The translations under genes and the position numbers were made by a program. Of a DNA stretch of 64,000 nucleotides, positions 20,294-28,566 are shown piece after piece. The notes under the pieces are model-generated. The model was not told where the DNA came from. It did no database searches and saw only the letters and a list, made by a program, of their open reading frames with translations. The DNA is taken from NCBI RefSeq assembly GCF_013744875.1, contig NZ_CP059399.1, positions 4,712,001 through 4,776,000 of the forward strand. Direction: 5' to 3'. The stretch comes from Nocardia huaxiensis (GTDB lineage Bacteria > Actinomycetota > Actinomycetes > Mycobacteriales > Mycobacteriaceae). The number at the start of each line of letters is the position of its first letter. Position 1 is the stretch's first letter.

Positions 20294-21520
20294 TCAGCTC
20301 ATGGGCTCCTCGAACAGCTGCTGTCCGAGATATCGGCCGGGTTGTGGAACACCCGGTGGAATCGCGAAAACAGCCGAACCGACCGGTGTCGTCCACTGAT
20401 TGAGCGCATCGAATTCCGCCAGTCGCTGCTGCACCGGCAGATACTGCGCATCGACATCCCGCTGATACGCCGCGAACAGCAACCCCGAGTTCGACACCGA
20501 GCCAGGGGCCGGCGGGTCGTCGTAGTTGTATCCGCGACGCAGGAACCGCTCGGTGTCGGTGGTGTGATGCGCGCGAGCGATATGCGACGACGGCGGGATC
20601 ACCGGAATCCCGTACTGATCGACGGCCGCGAAATCCGGATCGTCGAATTCCTTTGTGCCGGTGAGGGGTGCGCCGTCGGACACGCGGCGGCCGACGGTGA
20701 GTGCACGCGCGTCATCGTCGAGTTCGTCCCAGGTGTCCATGGCGATGGCGATGCGCCGCAGCACCAGGGAGGTGCCGCCCGCCATCCACCGCCGCCCGGC
20801 GCCGTCGTCCCAGACGAGGCGATCGAAATCGCTTGTGCCCGGCGCGATATTGACCGTCCCGTCCACCTGGCCCATGAGATTGCGCATGGTCCGGCCCTTG
20901 GGCGCATTGCGGAATCCGCGCTGCACCCACCGCACCGATACCAGCGATTTCACATGCTTGGACAGCACCCGCACCGCGTGCGAGACCGTGGTGGCCTCGT
21001 CGGCGCACACCTGTAGCAGCAGGTCGCCGCCGGTGTACGCCTGGTCCAGGCGGTCGATGGCGAACGGCGGCAACTGTTTGAGCCAGTGCGGCCGGGCATG
21101 ATTCATGCCCGCCTTGGCGAACAGGTCCGGCCCGAACCCGACCGTCACGGTGAGCCGGGCCGGCCGCATGGCCAGCTCCTTCTCGGTGTCGGCGAGCGCG
21201 GGCCTGCCCTGGGTGAGGCGGGCGGCGTCATCGGTCCAGATCTTGAGCAGGCCGATCACATCGTCGCGATCCGAGCCCGGCGCCAGATCGAATCCGACGA
21301 AGGCCACATGACCTTGCGGCTCGGTATCGATCCCGCCCTGATGCCGCCCGTAGAACGGCACCGTGTCGAGCCCGCTGTCGCGGTCGTGTTCGCGGTGGGT
21401 GAGAGTGGCCGCGCCCCAGCCGATTCCGGCCGCCCCGGCGACACCGGCCGCGGCCGCGCCGCCACCGAGCAGTCGCCGCCGGGACAGCCGGGCGGGGTGC
21501 GGCTGAGCCTGATCAGCCAC
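20294..21520 (-). CDS. Dyp-type haem peroxidase, Tat-exported (EfeB-like)
   Basis: A 408-residue protein. The N-terminus contains a twin-arginine signal ([20 protein letters not shown], cut near residue 35), so the enzyme is exported folded with its haem. The catalytic Asp lies in the GxxDG motif [11 protein letters not shown], and [10 protein letters not shown] and [10 protein letters not shown] supply the haem-pocket region of the DyP fold. It oxidises dyes or lignin-like phenolics with peroxide, or takes part in iron recovery from haem as EfeB. It starts seven bases inside the end of the copper-chaperone gene, so the two are coupled. Confidence 0.93.
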   Translation of the reverse strand: MADQAQPHPARLSRRRLLGGGAAAAGVAGAAGIGWGAATLTHREHDRDSGLDTVPFYGRHQGGIDTEPQGHVAFVGFDLAPGSDRDDVIGLLKIWTDDAARLTQGRPALADTEKELAMRPARLTVTVGFGPDLFAKAGMNHARPHWLKQLPPFAIDRLDQAYTGGDLLLQVCADEATTVSHAVRVLSKHVKSLVSVRWVQRGFRNAPKGRTMRNLMGQVDGTVNIAPGTSDFDRLVWDDGAGRRWMAGGTSLVLRRIAIAMDTWDELDDDARALTVGRRVSDGAPLTGTKEFDDPDFAAVDQYGIPVIPPSSHIARAHHTTDTERFLRRGYNYDDPPAPGSVSNSGLLFAAYQRDVDAQYLPVQQRLAEFDALNQWTTPVGSAVFAIPPGVPQPGRYLGQQLFEEPMS

Positions 21521-22064
21521 CGTGGGCGGGATTCTCGGTCGCGCCGTAGTTCTCGTTGCCGCCCGCGAAGTCGCGCACCTGCGCGGTGACGGTGGTGGTG
21601 GAACCGTCCGCGAAGGTCAGGGTGATGGGCGTTTCCGCGCCGGTGCGCAGCGGCTCCTTCAACCCCATGAACATGAGGTGATCGGCCCCCGGGCGCAGCG
21701 TGGCCGACCCGTGCGCGGGAATGACGAGGCCACCCTCCTTGGGATGCATGGACTTGTTGCCGGCGGCATCGGCGGTGACCTCGTGGATTTCCACGGTCGC
21801 CGAGACCGGGCTGGTGGCGGCCACCAGATTGACGGGCTGGTCGCTCGAATTCTCGAAGACGCCGAAGGCGGCGGACATGCCGCTGTCGGCGGCCTTGATC
21901 CACTGATCCTTCATGGTGACGGCGGCGGCCGCATTCGCCGGGGCGGCGGGCGAATTCGAGGAGGAACAGGCCACCGGGAAGACGGCCAGCGACGCGATGG
22001 CCGCGGCCGCGCCGAAACGGCGGACCTTCGGGGTGAACGCACGGGTGCGGACGGATGGGGACAC
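21513..22064 (-). CDS. PCuAC-type periplasmic copper chaperone lipoprotein
   Basis: A 183-residue lipoprotein with a signal peptide ending in the lipobox VACSS near residue 33. The body is the PCuAC (PF04314) domain with its copper ligands: a His/Met pair in VEIHEV and KSMHPKEGG, then PGADHLMFMGL (HxM). Such proteins hand copper to cytochrome oxidase or peroxidases. GTG start (MSPSVRTRAF); the gene end overlaps the DyP gene start by eight bases. Confidence 0.92.
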   Translation of the reverse strand: MSPSVRTRAFTPKVRRFGAAAAIASLAVFPVACSSSNSPAAPANAAAAVTMKDQWIKAADSGMSAAFGVFENSSDQPVNLVAATSPVSATVEIHEVTADAAGNKSMHPKEGGLVIPAHGSATLRPGADHLMFMGLKEPLRTGAETPITLTFADGSTTTVTAQVRDFAGGNENYGATENPAHGG

Positions 22065-22191
22065 GACAGACTCCGATCATCGGATGAGGCAGGTGAGTTC
22101 CTCGCACCGGGCGCGTGCGGAAACACGGTCGCGCCGCTCGGCCAGAAGAGGCCGGCGGTGTCGTGGCGGCGGTCTGTTCGGCTGCGGAGGG

Positions 22192-22743
22192 CTACGCCGG
22201 TACGAGGTGAGAGAACGTGGCGGGCGCGAAAGGTGGCCCGCGACGGCCTATTCCGGAGCTGAGGAGGAGTCGGCGCAGGGGTGCGCGATCCCCGGTGTGG
22301 GCTCGGCGCGCGGGGTGGACACCCGGCAGGGGCGCCAGGTCCAGCGTCAGAATGAAGCGGCGGACGCTGGTGATGGCGCGTCGCAACCCGGCTTCGGCGG
22401 CGCGAATGAGCAGCGCGCCGACCGGGATGGCCACCAGGTGCGCGGCCAGCATGGCCGCGGAAGTCGTGTGATGGTGATGCTCCGGCGACATGGACAGCGC
22501 CGTGTGGCCGATGGTCTGGCCGGCGGCCAGCATGCCCATGGTCGACAGCGGCCCGTAGCGCGGCCGGAAGGAGGCGACCAGGACGCCGATCAGACCGCAG
22601 GCCACGACGAGCAGGGCGAGCGCCGAACCGTCGGGCGCGGGATTGCCGCCGCCGAGTCCGTGCGCGAAGATCGCGACCGCCCCCGAACCCACGCCGACGG
22701 CAGCGCCGCGCAGGCGCGCGGTGTGATCCGTCGGTGAGCGCAC
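22192..22743 (-). CDS. Histidine-rich-loop membrane protein in copper/DyP gene group
   Basis: A 183-residue protein with about five hydrophobic segments and a loop SMSPEHHHHTTSAAM that carries four consecutive histidines, suggesting metal binding. No named family is recognised. It precedes the PCuAC and DyP genes on the same strand by about 127 bases, so it may belong to the same copper-related unit (inference). The GTG start is uncertain. Confidence 0.65.
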   Translation of the reverse strand: MRSPTDHTARLRGAAVGVGSGAVAIFAHGLGGGNPAPDGSALALLVVACGLIGVLVASFRPRYGPLSTMGMLAAGQTIGHTALSMSPEHHHHTTSAAMLAAHLVAIPVGALLIRAAEAGLRRAITSVRRFILTLDLAPLPGVHPARRAHTGDRAPLRRLLLSSGIGRRGPPFAPATFSHLVPA

Positions 22744-22852
22744 CCGAACATGTTACGGCGGGCTGTTTGTCGCCTGCGCGCCGGGCGGGCTCGATCACGG
22801 CGCCTTCCAGGCAACCCCCTGTGTCCGCGAACATCGGTTCGACAAACGCACG

Positions 22853-22912
22853 CCCCGTAACGGGGGCCGGGGGCAGCGCCCCCGATTCTCGGGGGTCCGG
22901 GGGCGGAGCGCC
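22853..22912. repeat. GC-rich multi-hairpin intergenic segment
   Basis: Contains CCCC-GTAA-CGGGG, then GGGGGC-AGC-GCCCCC at 22869-22883, followed by a further GGGGG/GGGGGCGG-rich stretch. Such clustered GC hairpins usually mark transcription stops or structural repeats in this group. The 247-base gap holds no gene that I can see. Confidence 0.5.
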
Positions 22913-22990
22913 TGGGAAAAAGGGAGCCCTCCACAGGATCTTCACAAGCGGTGCGAATGATCTCCACTCCGACCTCATAGGGTCAGCTGC

Positions 22991-23680
22991 ATGGAGTCGA
23001 ACCAGCAGCGCACCGGACGGCGGATCCTCGTGGTGGAGGACGAGCCCACCATCGCCGAATCCATCGCGGCCCGGCTGCGTGCCGAAGGGTTCGACGTGGA
23101 CCTGGCGCACGACGGCCCGGCCGCCGTGGCCGCCGCGGAATCCCTGGACCCGGATCTGGTGGTGCTCGATGTGATGCTGCCCGGTTTCGACGGGCTCGAG
23201 GTGTGCCGCAGGATTCAGGCCCGGCGGCCGCTGCCGGTGCTCATGCTCACCGCGCGCACCGATGAGACCGACATGCTGGTGGGCCTCGGTGTGGGCGCGG
23301 ACGACTATCTGACCAAGCCGTTCTCCATGCGGGTGCTGACCGCGCGGGTGCATGCCCTGCTGCGGCGGGTCGAGCGCACCGCCGCGCCGGGGGCGCCCCT
23401 GGTCGTCGGGGACCTGCGCATCGATACCGATCAGCGCCGGGTGTGGCGGGGCGGGGCCGAAACCCAGCTCACGCCTTTGGAATTCGATCTGCTCGTGCAT
23501 CTGGCCAAGCGGCCGCGCACCGTGCTCGCGCGGGAGCGCCTGCTCAGCGAGGTGTGGGGCTGGGCCGACGCCTCCGGCACCCGGGCGGTCGACAGTCATG
23601 TGAAGGCGTTGCGCCGCAAGCTCGGAGCGGATCTGATTCGCACCGTGCACGGCGTGGGATACGCGCTGGAGGCGCGATGA
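22991..23680 (+). CDS. OmpR/PhoB-family response regulator
   Basis: A 229-residue response regulator. Receiver: acidic pair in VVEDEPTIAES, phosphorylated Asp in LVVLDVMLPGFDGLEV near residue 58, and Lys in YLTKPFSMRVL. The C-terminal DNA-binding winged helix runs about residues 135-225 with LTPLEFDLLVHLAKRP and VDSHVKALRRKLG. It pairs with the sensor kinase that starts four bases inside its end. Confidence 0.95.
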   Translation: MESNQQRTGRRILVVEDEPTIAESIAARLRAEGFDVDLAHDGPAAVAAAESLDPDLVVLDVMLPGFDGLEVCRRIQARRPLPVLMLTARTDETDMLVGLGVGADDYLTKPFSMRVLTARVHALLRRVERTAAPGAPLVVGDLRIDTDQRRVWRGGAETQLTPLEFDLLVHLAKRPRTVLARERLLSEVWGWADASGTRAVDSHVKALRRKLGADLIRTVHGVGYALEAR

Positions 23681-24777
23681 CGGGCGAACCCGTGCGGCCG
23701 GAGCGGGCCGGGCGGGTACGCGGGTGGTGGGGCAGCACTGCGACCACCGTGCATACGGCGGTGAAGCCGTATACGGATCGGCTCGCGGAGTGGCTGCCGC
23801 GCCCCCTGGATCGGGTGCGGTTCATCAAGCTGAAGCTGGCCATCCTCATGGTCGGTTCGGGTGCGGTGGCCTTCGGGTTCTTCGCGGTGCGCGTGGGCTG
23901 GCTGCCGCCGCGAACCGCCATGGCGGCCACCTTCATCGCCCTGGTGACCTCGCAGTTCCTGGCGCACGGCATGACCCGGCCGCTGCGGGAGATGACCGCC
24001 GCCGCCAAACGCATGGCCCAGGGCGACTATTCGCACCGCGTGCGCGCCACCTCCCGCGACGAGGTCGGGCAGCTGGCCGAGGCGTTCAATCAGATGGCCG
24101 CCGACCTGGGCGCGGCCGATCAGCAGCGCCGCGAGTTCATCGCCAATGTGTCGCACGAATTGCGCACGCCCATCACCGCTTTGGGTGCGGTGCTGGAGAA
24201 TCTGGTCGACGGCGTGTCCGAACCCGACCCGGCCACCCTGCGCACCGCCCTGGCCCAGACCGAGCGGCTCAGCGCCCTGGTGTCCGAACTGCTGGCCCTG
24301 TCCAGCATCGAGGCGGGCGCGGTCCGCCTCGAGCGCGAGCACATGACTCTGGAACCCCTGTTGAAAGAGGTTGTCGCCGAAGCCGAAGTCATGGCCGCCG
24401 CCATCGACCGCCCCGTGCGCTTCACGATCGATCTCCCCGACCCGGCCCTCATCGTGCACGCCGACCGTGCCCGCCTGCACCAGGTCCTGCTGAACCTCCT
24501 GGACAATGCCACCCGCCACGGTCCCGCCCACGGCGAGGTCCGCATAGCGGCCTGCACCCTCCGCTCCGAAGTCGTCATCGACGTGCAGGACGAGGGGCCC
24601 GGTATTCCACCCGCGGACCGCGCTCGCATCTTCGAACGTTTCACCCGTGGCGGCCGTCAAACCAGTGGTGGCACCGGCCTCGGCCTGGCCATCGCCCGCT
24701 GGATCATCGAGTTGCACGGCGGCACCGTCGCGGTCGCCGACCCTGGTTCCCGTATCCGCATCACCCTGCCCATCTGA
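23677..24777 (+). CDS. Membrane sensor histidine kinase
   Basis: A 366-residue kinase with one or two membrane segments about residues 48-95 and essentially no extracellular domain. The HAMP region follows (LREMTAAAKRMAQGDYSHRV), then HisKA with the phosphorylated His in FIANVSHELRTPITALG near residue 161, and HATPase with the N-box LLNLLDNATRH, G1 DEGPGIPPADR and G2 GGTGLGLAIARWI. Coupled to the response regulator (ATGA). The lack of a sensory loop suggests it senses within the membrane or with a partner protein. Confidence 0.95.
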   Translation: MTGEPVRPERAGRVRGWWGSTATTVHTAVKPYTDRLAEWLPRPLDRVRFIKLKLAILMVGSGAVAFGFFAVRVGWLPPRTAMAATFIALVTSQFLAHGMTRPLREMTAAAKRMAQGDYSHRVRATSRDEVGQLAEAFNQMAADLGAADQQRREFIANVSHELRTPITALGAVLENLVDGVSEPDPATLRTALAQTERLSALVSELLALSSIEAGAVRLEREHMTLEPLLKEVVAEAEVMAAAIDRPVRFTIDLPDPALIVHADRARLHQVLLNLLDNATRHGPAHGEVRIAACTLRSEVVIDVQDEGPGIPPADRARIFERFTRGGRQTSGGTGLGLAIARWIIELHGGTVAVADPGSRIRITLPI

Positions 24778-24851
24778 TTCCAGCGTTCCCCAATCGATCC
24801 CGGAGTACCGTCCGCTCCCGGGACGGTCCCGCCTACCCACAGGAGGTTCAC

Positions 24852-26531
24852 ATGCCCGAAAACCCCACCCCGCCAGACAATTCCGACAACCCACCCGTCG
24901 ATCCCGGCGACTCGCCCGAATCCGCCGCCCCGGTTGCGTCCGGTGTCGCCGTGGCGGAGCGGCCTGCCGAACCGGCTGATCGGGGTGTGGCGCAGCTCTA
25001 TCCGGGACAGCTTCCGGCACCGGTGCGGCCGCCTCGGTCGGTGCGCATTCCGTTTCCGCACGGTGGTCCGGCCGCGATCGTGGTGTCCGGAGTGGCTGCG
25101 GCCGTGTTGATTCCACGGGACCGTCCGGGCATCGGGTGGCTGCTCGCGGGAGTGGTGGTGGCGATCGCGGTGTACACGGTCGATCGTGCCGCTCGCCGCG
25201 CGACTGCGGCGCCCGATGATGCCGCGGCTGCGGTCGGGGAGAACGCAGCGGCGGCACCGGAATCCGAGACCGCCGTCGTACCGGCCGGTCCGGGTGATCG
25301 GGTGGTGTGGTGGGAGCGGGTGTGGTGGACGGGATTGGCGTTGGCGCTGTTGAGTGTCGGGGCGTTCCGGGCCGCGGCGTGGTTGTTCGCCCTGTGCGTG
25401 CTGGGGGCCGCGGTGGCGGGGTCGCTGGCCGTGGTGGGGCGTCGGTCGGTGTACGGGATGGCCTTCGATGTGCTGGCCGTGCCGTTCACGGCGGCCATTT
25501 CGGTGCCGTGGGTGTATCGCGGGCTGGAGCGGGCTCAGCGCCGCAGGGGGGCGTCGGGGTCTCATCGGGTGTGGTGGTCGGTGGCGGTGACCGTCGCCTT
25601 GCTGCTGGTGGTGGTGCCCTTGCTGGCCGGGGCGGACGCGGTGTTCGCGCGGATGGTGGCGGCGGTGGTGCCGGAAATGGAGGTGGCGGCACTGTGGCGG
25701 TGGGTGTGGGTGTTCGCCACGGCGGGACTGGGGACGGCGGGGGCCCTGTATCTGCTGGCCGGGCCGCCGCGGGTGGCGGTGGACGCGGAATCCGGTGTGA
25801 CGCGGTTGATTTCACGCCGCTTCACCCGGCTGGAATGGGGGCTGCCGGTGGGGGCGCTGACGCTGGTGTTCGCGGTGTTCGTGGCGACGCAGCTGGCGGT
25901 GCTGTTCGGCGGTGACGAGTATGTGCAGCGCACGGCCGAGCTGACCTACGCGGAGTACGCGCGCACCGGGTTCTGGCAGCTGTCGATCGTGAGCATGCTG
26001 ACGCTGGGCGTGATCTGGCTGGTCTGGCAGGGCGCGGCCAAACGGACCGGGGCCGAACGGCTCTGGTTGCGGATCGCGCTGGGGCTGGTGAGCGCGCTGT
26101 CGCTGGTGATCGTGGCGTCGGCGGTGAGCCGCATGTGGATCTACCAGCAGGCGTACGGCTTCACGGTGCTGCGCCTCATGGTCGAGGCGTTCGAGTTGTG
26201 GATCGGCTTCGTCTACCTGCTGGTGGCGGCGAGCCTGATGCGCTTGGATCGGCGCTGGCCGGCGCGGGCCGCGCTCGGCGTGGGCCTGGCCACCCTGCTG
26301 GCGCTGGCCGTCCTCAACCCGGAAAAGATTGTGGCCGAACGCAATATCGACCGATGGGAGGCGGGAAAGGCGCTCGACACCAGGTATCTGAGCAGGCTGT
26401 CCGCCGACGCCCTGCCCGCCGTGGACCGGCTGCCGGAGCGCGAGCGCGCCCAGATCGCCGGGCCGATTCGCGCGGGCCTCGAGCCGGACCCGTGGCAGGG
26501 CTGGAACCTCTCCCGCGCCTCGGGCCGCTAG
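24852..26531 (+). CDS. DUF4153/DUF4173-type multi-spanning membrane protein
   Basis: A 559-residue protein with a disordered proline-rich N-terminal tail of about 65 residues and about 10 membrane segments. The C-terminal half contains the DUF4173 pattern TELTYAEYARTGFWQL, DRRWPARAA, and NPEKIVAERNIDRWEAGKALDTRYL. The function is unknown; the family is often linked to two-component systems, and here it follows one by 74 bases. Good AGGAGG ten bases upstream. Confidence 0.85.
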   Translation: MPENPTPPDNSDNPPVDPGDSPESAAPVASGVAVAERPAEPADRGVAQLYPGQLPAPVRPPRSVRIPFPHGGPAAIVVSGVAAAVLIPRDRPGIGWLLAGVVVAIAVYTVDRAARRATAAPDDAAAAVGENAAAAPESETAVVPAGPGDRVVWWERVWWTGLALALLSVGAFRAAAWLFALCVLGAAVAGSLAVVGRRSVYGMAFDVLAVPFTAAISVPWVYRGLERAQRRRGASGSHRVWWSVAVTVALLLVVVPLLAGADAVFARMVAAVVPEMEVAALWRWVWVFATAGLGTAGALYLLAGPPRVAVDAESGVTRLISRRFTRLEWGLPVGALTLVFAVFVATQLAVLFGGDEYVQRTAELTYAEYARTGFWQLSIVSMLTLGVIWLVWQGAAKRTGAERLWLRIALGLVSALSLVIVASAVSRMWIYQQAYGFTVLRLMVEAFELWIGFVYLLVAASLMRLDRRWPARAALGVGLATLLALAVLNPEKIVAERNIDRWEAGKALDTRYLSRLSADALPAVDRLPERERAQIAGPIRAGLEPDPWQGWNLSRASGR

Positions 26532-27424
26532 CGCAGCCGGTCGAGCAGCCCGGCGGCGGTGTCGAACATGCCGTTCACCGAGTCGGTCACGTACATGAGG
26601 TCGATGAAGAAATCATCGAAACCGGTATCGGCCGCGACCTGTTCGATGGTGTCGGCGATGAGCGCCGGATCGGTGCCCGCGGCCACGTTCACGCGCACGA
26701 TGGTCCCGATCGCACCCGGATCGCGGCCCGCCGCCTCGGCCGCCTGATCGACCAGGGCCCGCAGCTTCAGCAGCTGCTTGCCCCATCCGGGCGGTCCGGG
26801 CACCGGCACCACCGGCAGCCATCCGTCGCCGCGCTGCCCGATGCGCGCCAGCCCGGCCGGGTTGAACGCGCCCAGCCAGATCGGCGGCCGCGGCCGCTGC
26901 ACCGGCTTCAATTCACTGCGATGCGCGGGCACAGTCACGAATGTGCCTTCGTAGCTGGCCGGATCGGTGGTCCAGATGGCTTCGAGCGCATCGAGGGTCT
27001 CGTCCAGCCGGGCCCCGCGATGCGTGAACGGCACCTGCGCGGCCTCGTACTCCTCGGGTGACCAGCCGATTCCGAATCCGGGTACCAGCCGTCCGCCGCT
27101 CATCACATCCAGGGTGGTCAGCGACCGGGCCAGCTGCGCGGGCCGATGCAGCGGCGCGACAAGCACATTCGTGCCCAGCCGGACCCGCTCGGTGACCGCC
27201 GCGGCCACCCCGAGCAGCAGGAACGGATCCAGCACCGCGTTGAACTCGTCCGGAATGGTGTCCTTGCCCGCATAGCCGATCGTCGGATTCACCGCCGCGA
27301 GGAGCCGTTCGCCGACCCAGAGGCTGTCCGCTCCCGCCTTCTCGATCTCGGCCGCGAACCGCGCCACCTGCGCGCCCTGCCGGGCCTGCGAACCGTGCTG
27401 GGGGAGAGAGAATCCGATTTTCAC
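26528..27424 (-). CDS. LLM-class (F420-dependent) oxidoreductase
   Basis: A 298-residue TIM-barrel protein of the luciferase-like monooxygenase superfamily: MKIGFSLPQHGSQARQG, ADSLWVGERLL, VRLGTNVLVAPLHRPAQLARSLTTLD, GRLVPGFGIGWSPEEYEA, IWLGAFNPAGLARIG. The pattern fits the actinobacterial F420-dependent group (TIGR03619-like). Its 3' end overlaps that of the convergent membrane protein by four bases. Confidence 0.92.
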   Translation of the reverse strand: MKIGFSLPQHGSQARQGAQVARFAAEIEKAGADSLWVGERLLAAVNPTIGYAGKDTIPDEFNAVLDPFLLLGVAAAVTERVRLGTNVLVAPLHRPAQLARSLTTLDVMSGGRLVPGFGIGWSPEEYEAAQVPFTHRGARLDETLDALEAIWTTDPASYEGTFVTVPAHRSELKPVQRPRPPIWLGAFNPAGLARIGQRGDGWLPVVPVPGPPGWGKQLLKLRALVDQAAEAAGRDPGAIGTIVRVNVAAGTDPALIADTIEQVAADTGFDDFFIDLMYVTDSVNGMFDTAAGLLDRLR

Positions 27425-27451
27425 CCTATCGGTGATACCAGAAGCGGGAAA

Positions 27452-28288
27452 TCAGTCCCGCAGGCCGGTCAGTTCGGCGCAGGCCCGGTGCAGCCGCCGC
27501 GCGGCCTCGTCGTCCCGCGCGGCATGCGAGGGCGCTTTCACCCGATTGCGCTGGAAGTAGCATCCCGACACCGCACCCACATCCGGATCGGAGGCCAGAT
27601 AGCTGAGCGCCTCGCCGCCGCGTTCGGGCGAGATCATGAACAGCTTCTTGACCGCCGCCATGGCGGGCCGCACGACCCAGGGCGCGGCGTCCCAGATGCC
27701 GGTGGCGACCACACCCGGGTGAAAGGCATTGGCGGTCACGCCCGTTCCCGCCAGCCGCCGCGAGAGTTCGCGCACATACAGCACATTGGCGAGTTTGGCG
27801 CGCCCGTACGCCGCGGACGGGTTGTAGCCGCGCCGCAGGCTCAGGTCCTCGGTGTCGAGGGTCGCCCCGAAATGCATGACGGACGAGGTGAACAGGATGC
27901 GCGCGGGGGAGCTGTGCAGCAGCAGGTCCATGAGCAGTTCGGTGAGCAGGAAGCCGCCGAGGTGATTCACCGCGAAGGTGGCCTCGATGCCGTCGCCGGT
28001 TTCGGTGCGGCGCACATGGAATCCGCCCGCATTATTGGCCAGGACATCGAGTCTGCCGTAATGGGCCTGGACTGTCCTGGCCAGTTCGCGGACCGCGCCG
28101 AGCGATCCGATGTCGCAGCGCAGCGTATCGACCGCCCCGGCGCCGGCCGCACGCACCAGATCGGCTGCGGTGGAGAGTTTTTCGGGATTGCGTCCGACGA
28201 GTACCAGCCGATGCCCCTGCCCGGCCAGCTGCTGCGCGGCGGCCAGACCGATGCCCGATGTGGCCCCCGTGATGAGCATGGTCTTCAT
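27452..28288 (-). CDS. Short-chain dehydrogenase/reductase (SDR)
   Basis: A 278-residue SDR. Cofactor site TGATSGIGLAAAQQL (residues 7-21), NNAGG near 86, catalytic Ser in LFTSSVMHFG and YxxxK as YGRAKLANV near residue 158. The group resembles retinol-dehydrogenase/oxidoreductase SDRs. ATG at 28288 (MKTMLITG) gives the classical fold start; the frame extends upstream but without protein character. Confidence 0.93.
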   Translation of the reverse strand: MKTMLITGATSGIGLAAAQQLAGQGHRLVLVGRNPEKLSTAADLVRAAGAGAVDTLRCDIGSLGAVRELARTVQAHYGRLDVLANNAGGFHVRRTETGDGIEATFAVNHLGGFLLTELLMDLLLHSSPARILFTSSVMHFGATLDTEDLSLRRGYNPSAAYGRAKLANVLYVRELSRRLAGTGVTANAFHPGVVATGIWDAAPWVVRPAMAAVKKLFMISPERGGEALSYLASDPDVGAVSGCYFQRNRVKAPSHAARDDEAARRLHRACAELTGLRD

Positions 28289-28566
28289 GCCAGGCCAGCC
28301 TGCCACACCCGGGCCGCGCTGTCCTCCCGCCCGGACCGCGTTCGGTGACCGGTCGAGCGTGAAAACCGCTGTCCCGCATCGGTACAACCACTGTTTCGCG
28401 GCAATTCGAATACTGCCGGATATCAGTTCAGGGTGCTGTCCGAATGCACAATGGCGACCGGGAAATTCGGCTCGCCGACCTAGTGACAGCCGGCTGCTGT
28501 GCCCGCTACCGTCTGAGACAACAGTGCCCGCATGGTGGCGGGCTGTTTTCGGCAAAGGAGCCGATC

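Noticed and set aside
27452..28555. Long N-terminal extension of the SDR
   Set aside because: The first 89 residues are not protein-like; the fold starts at ATG 28288.
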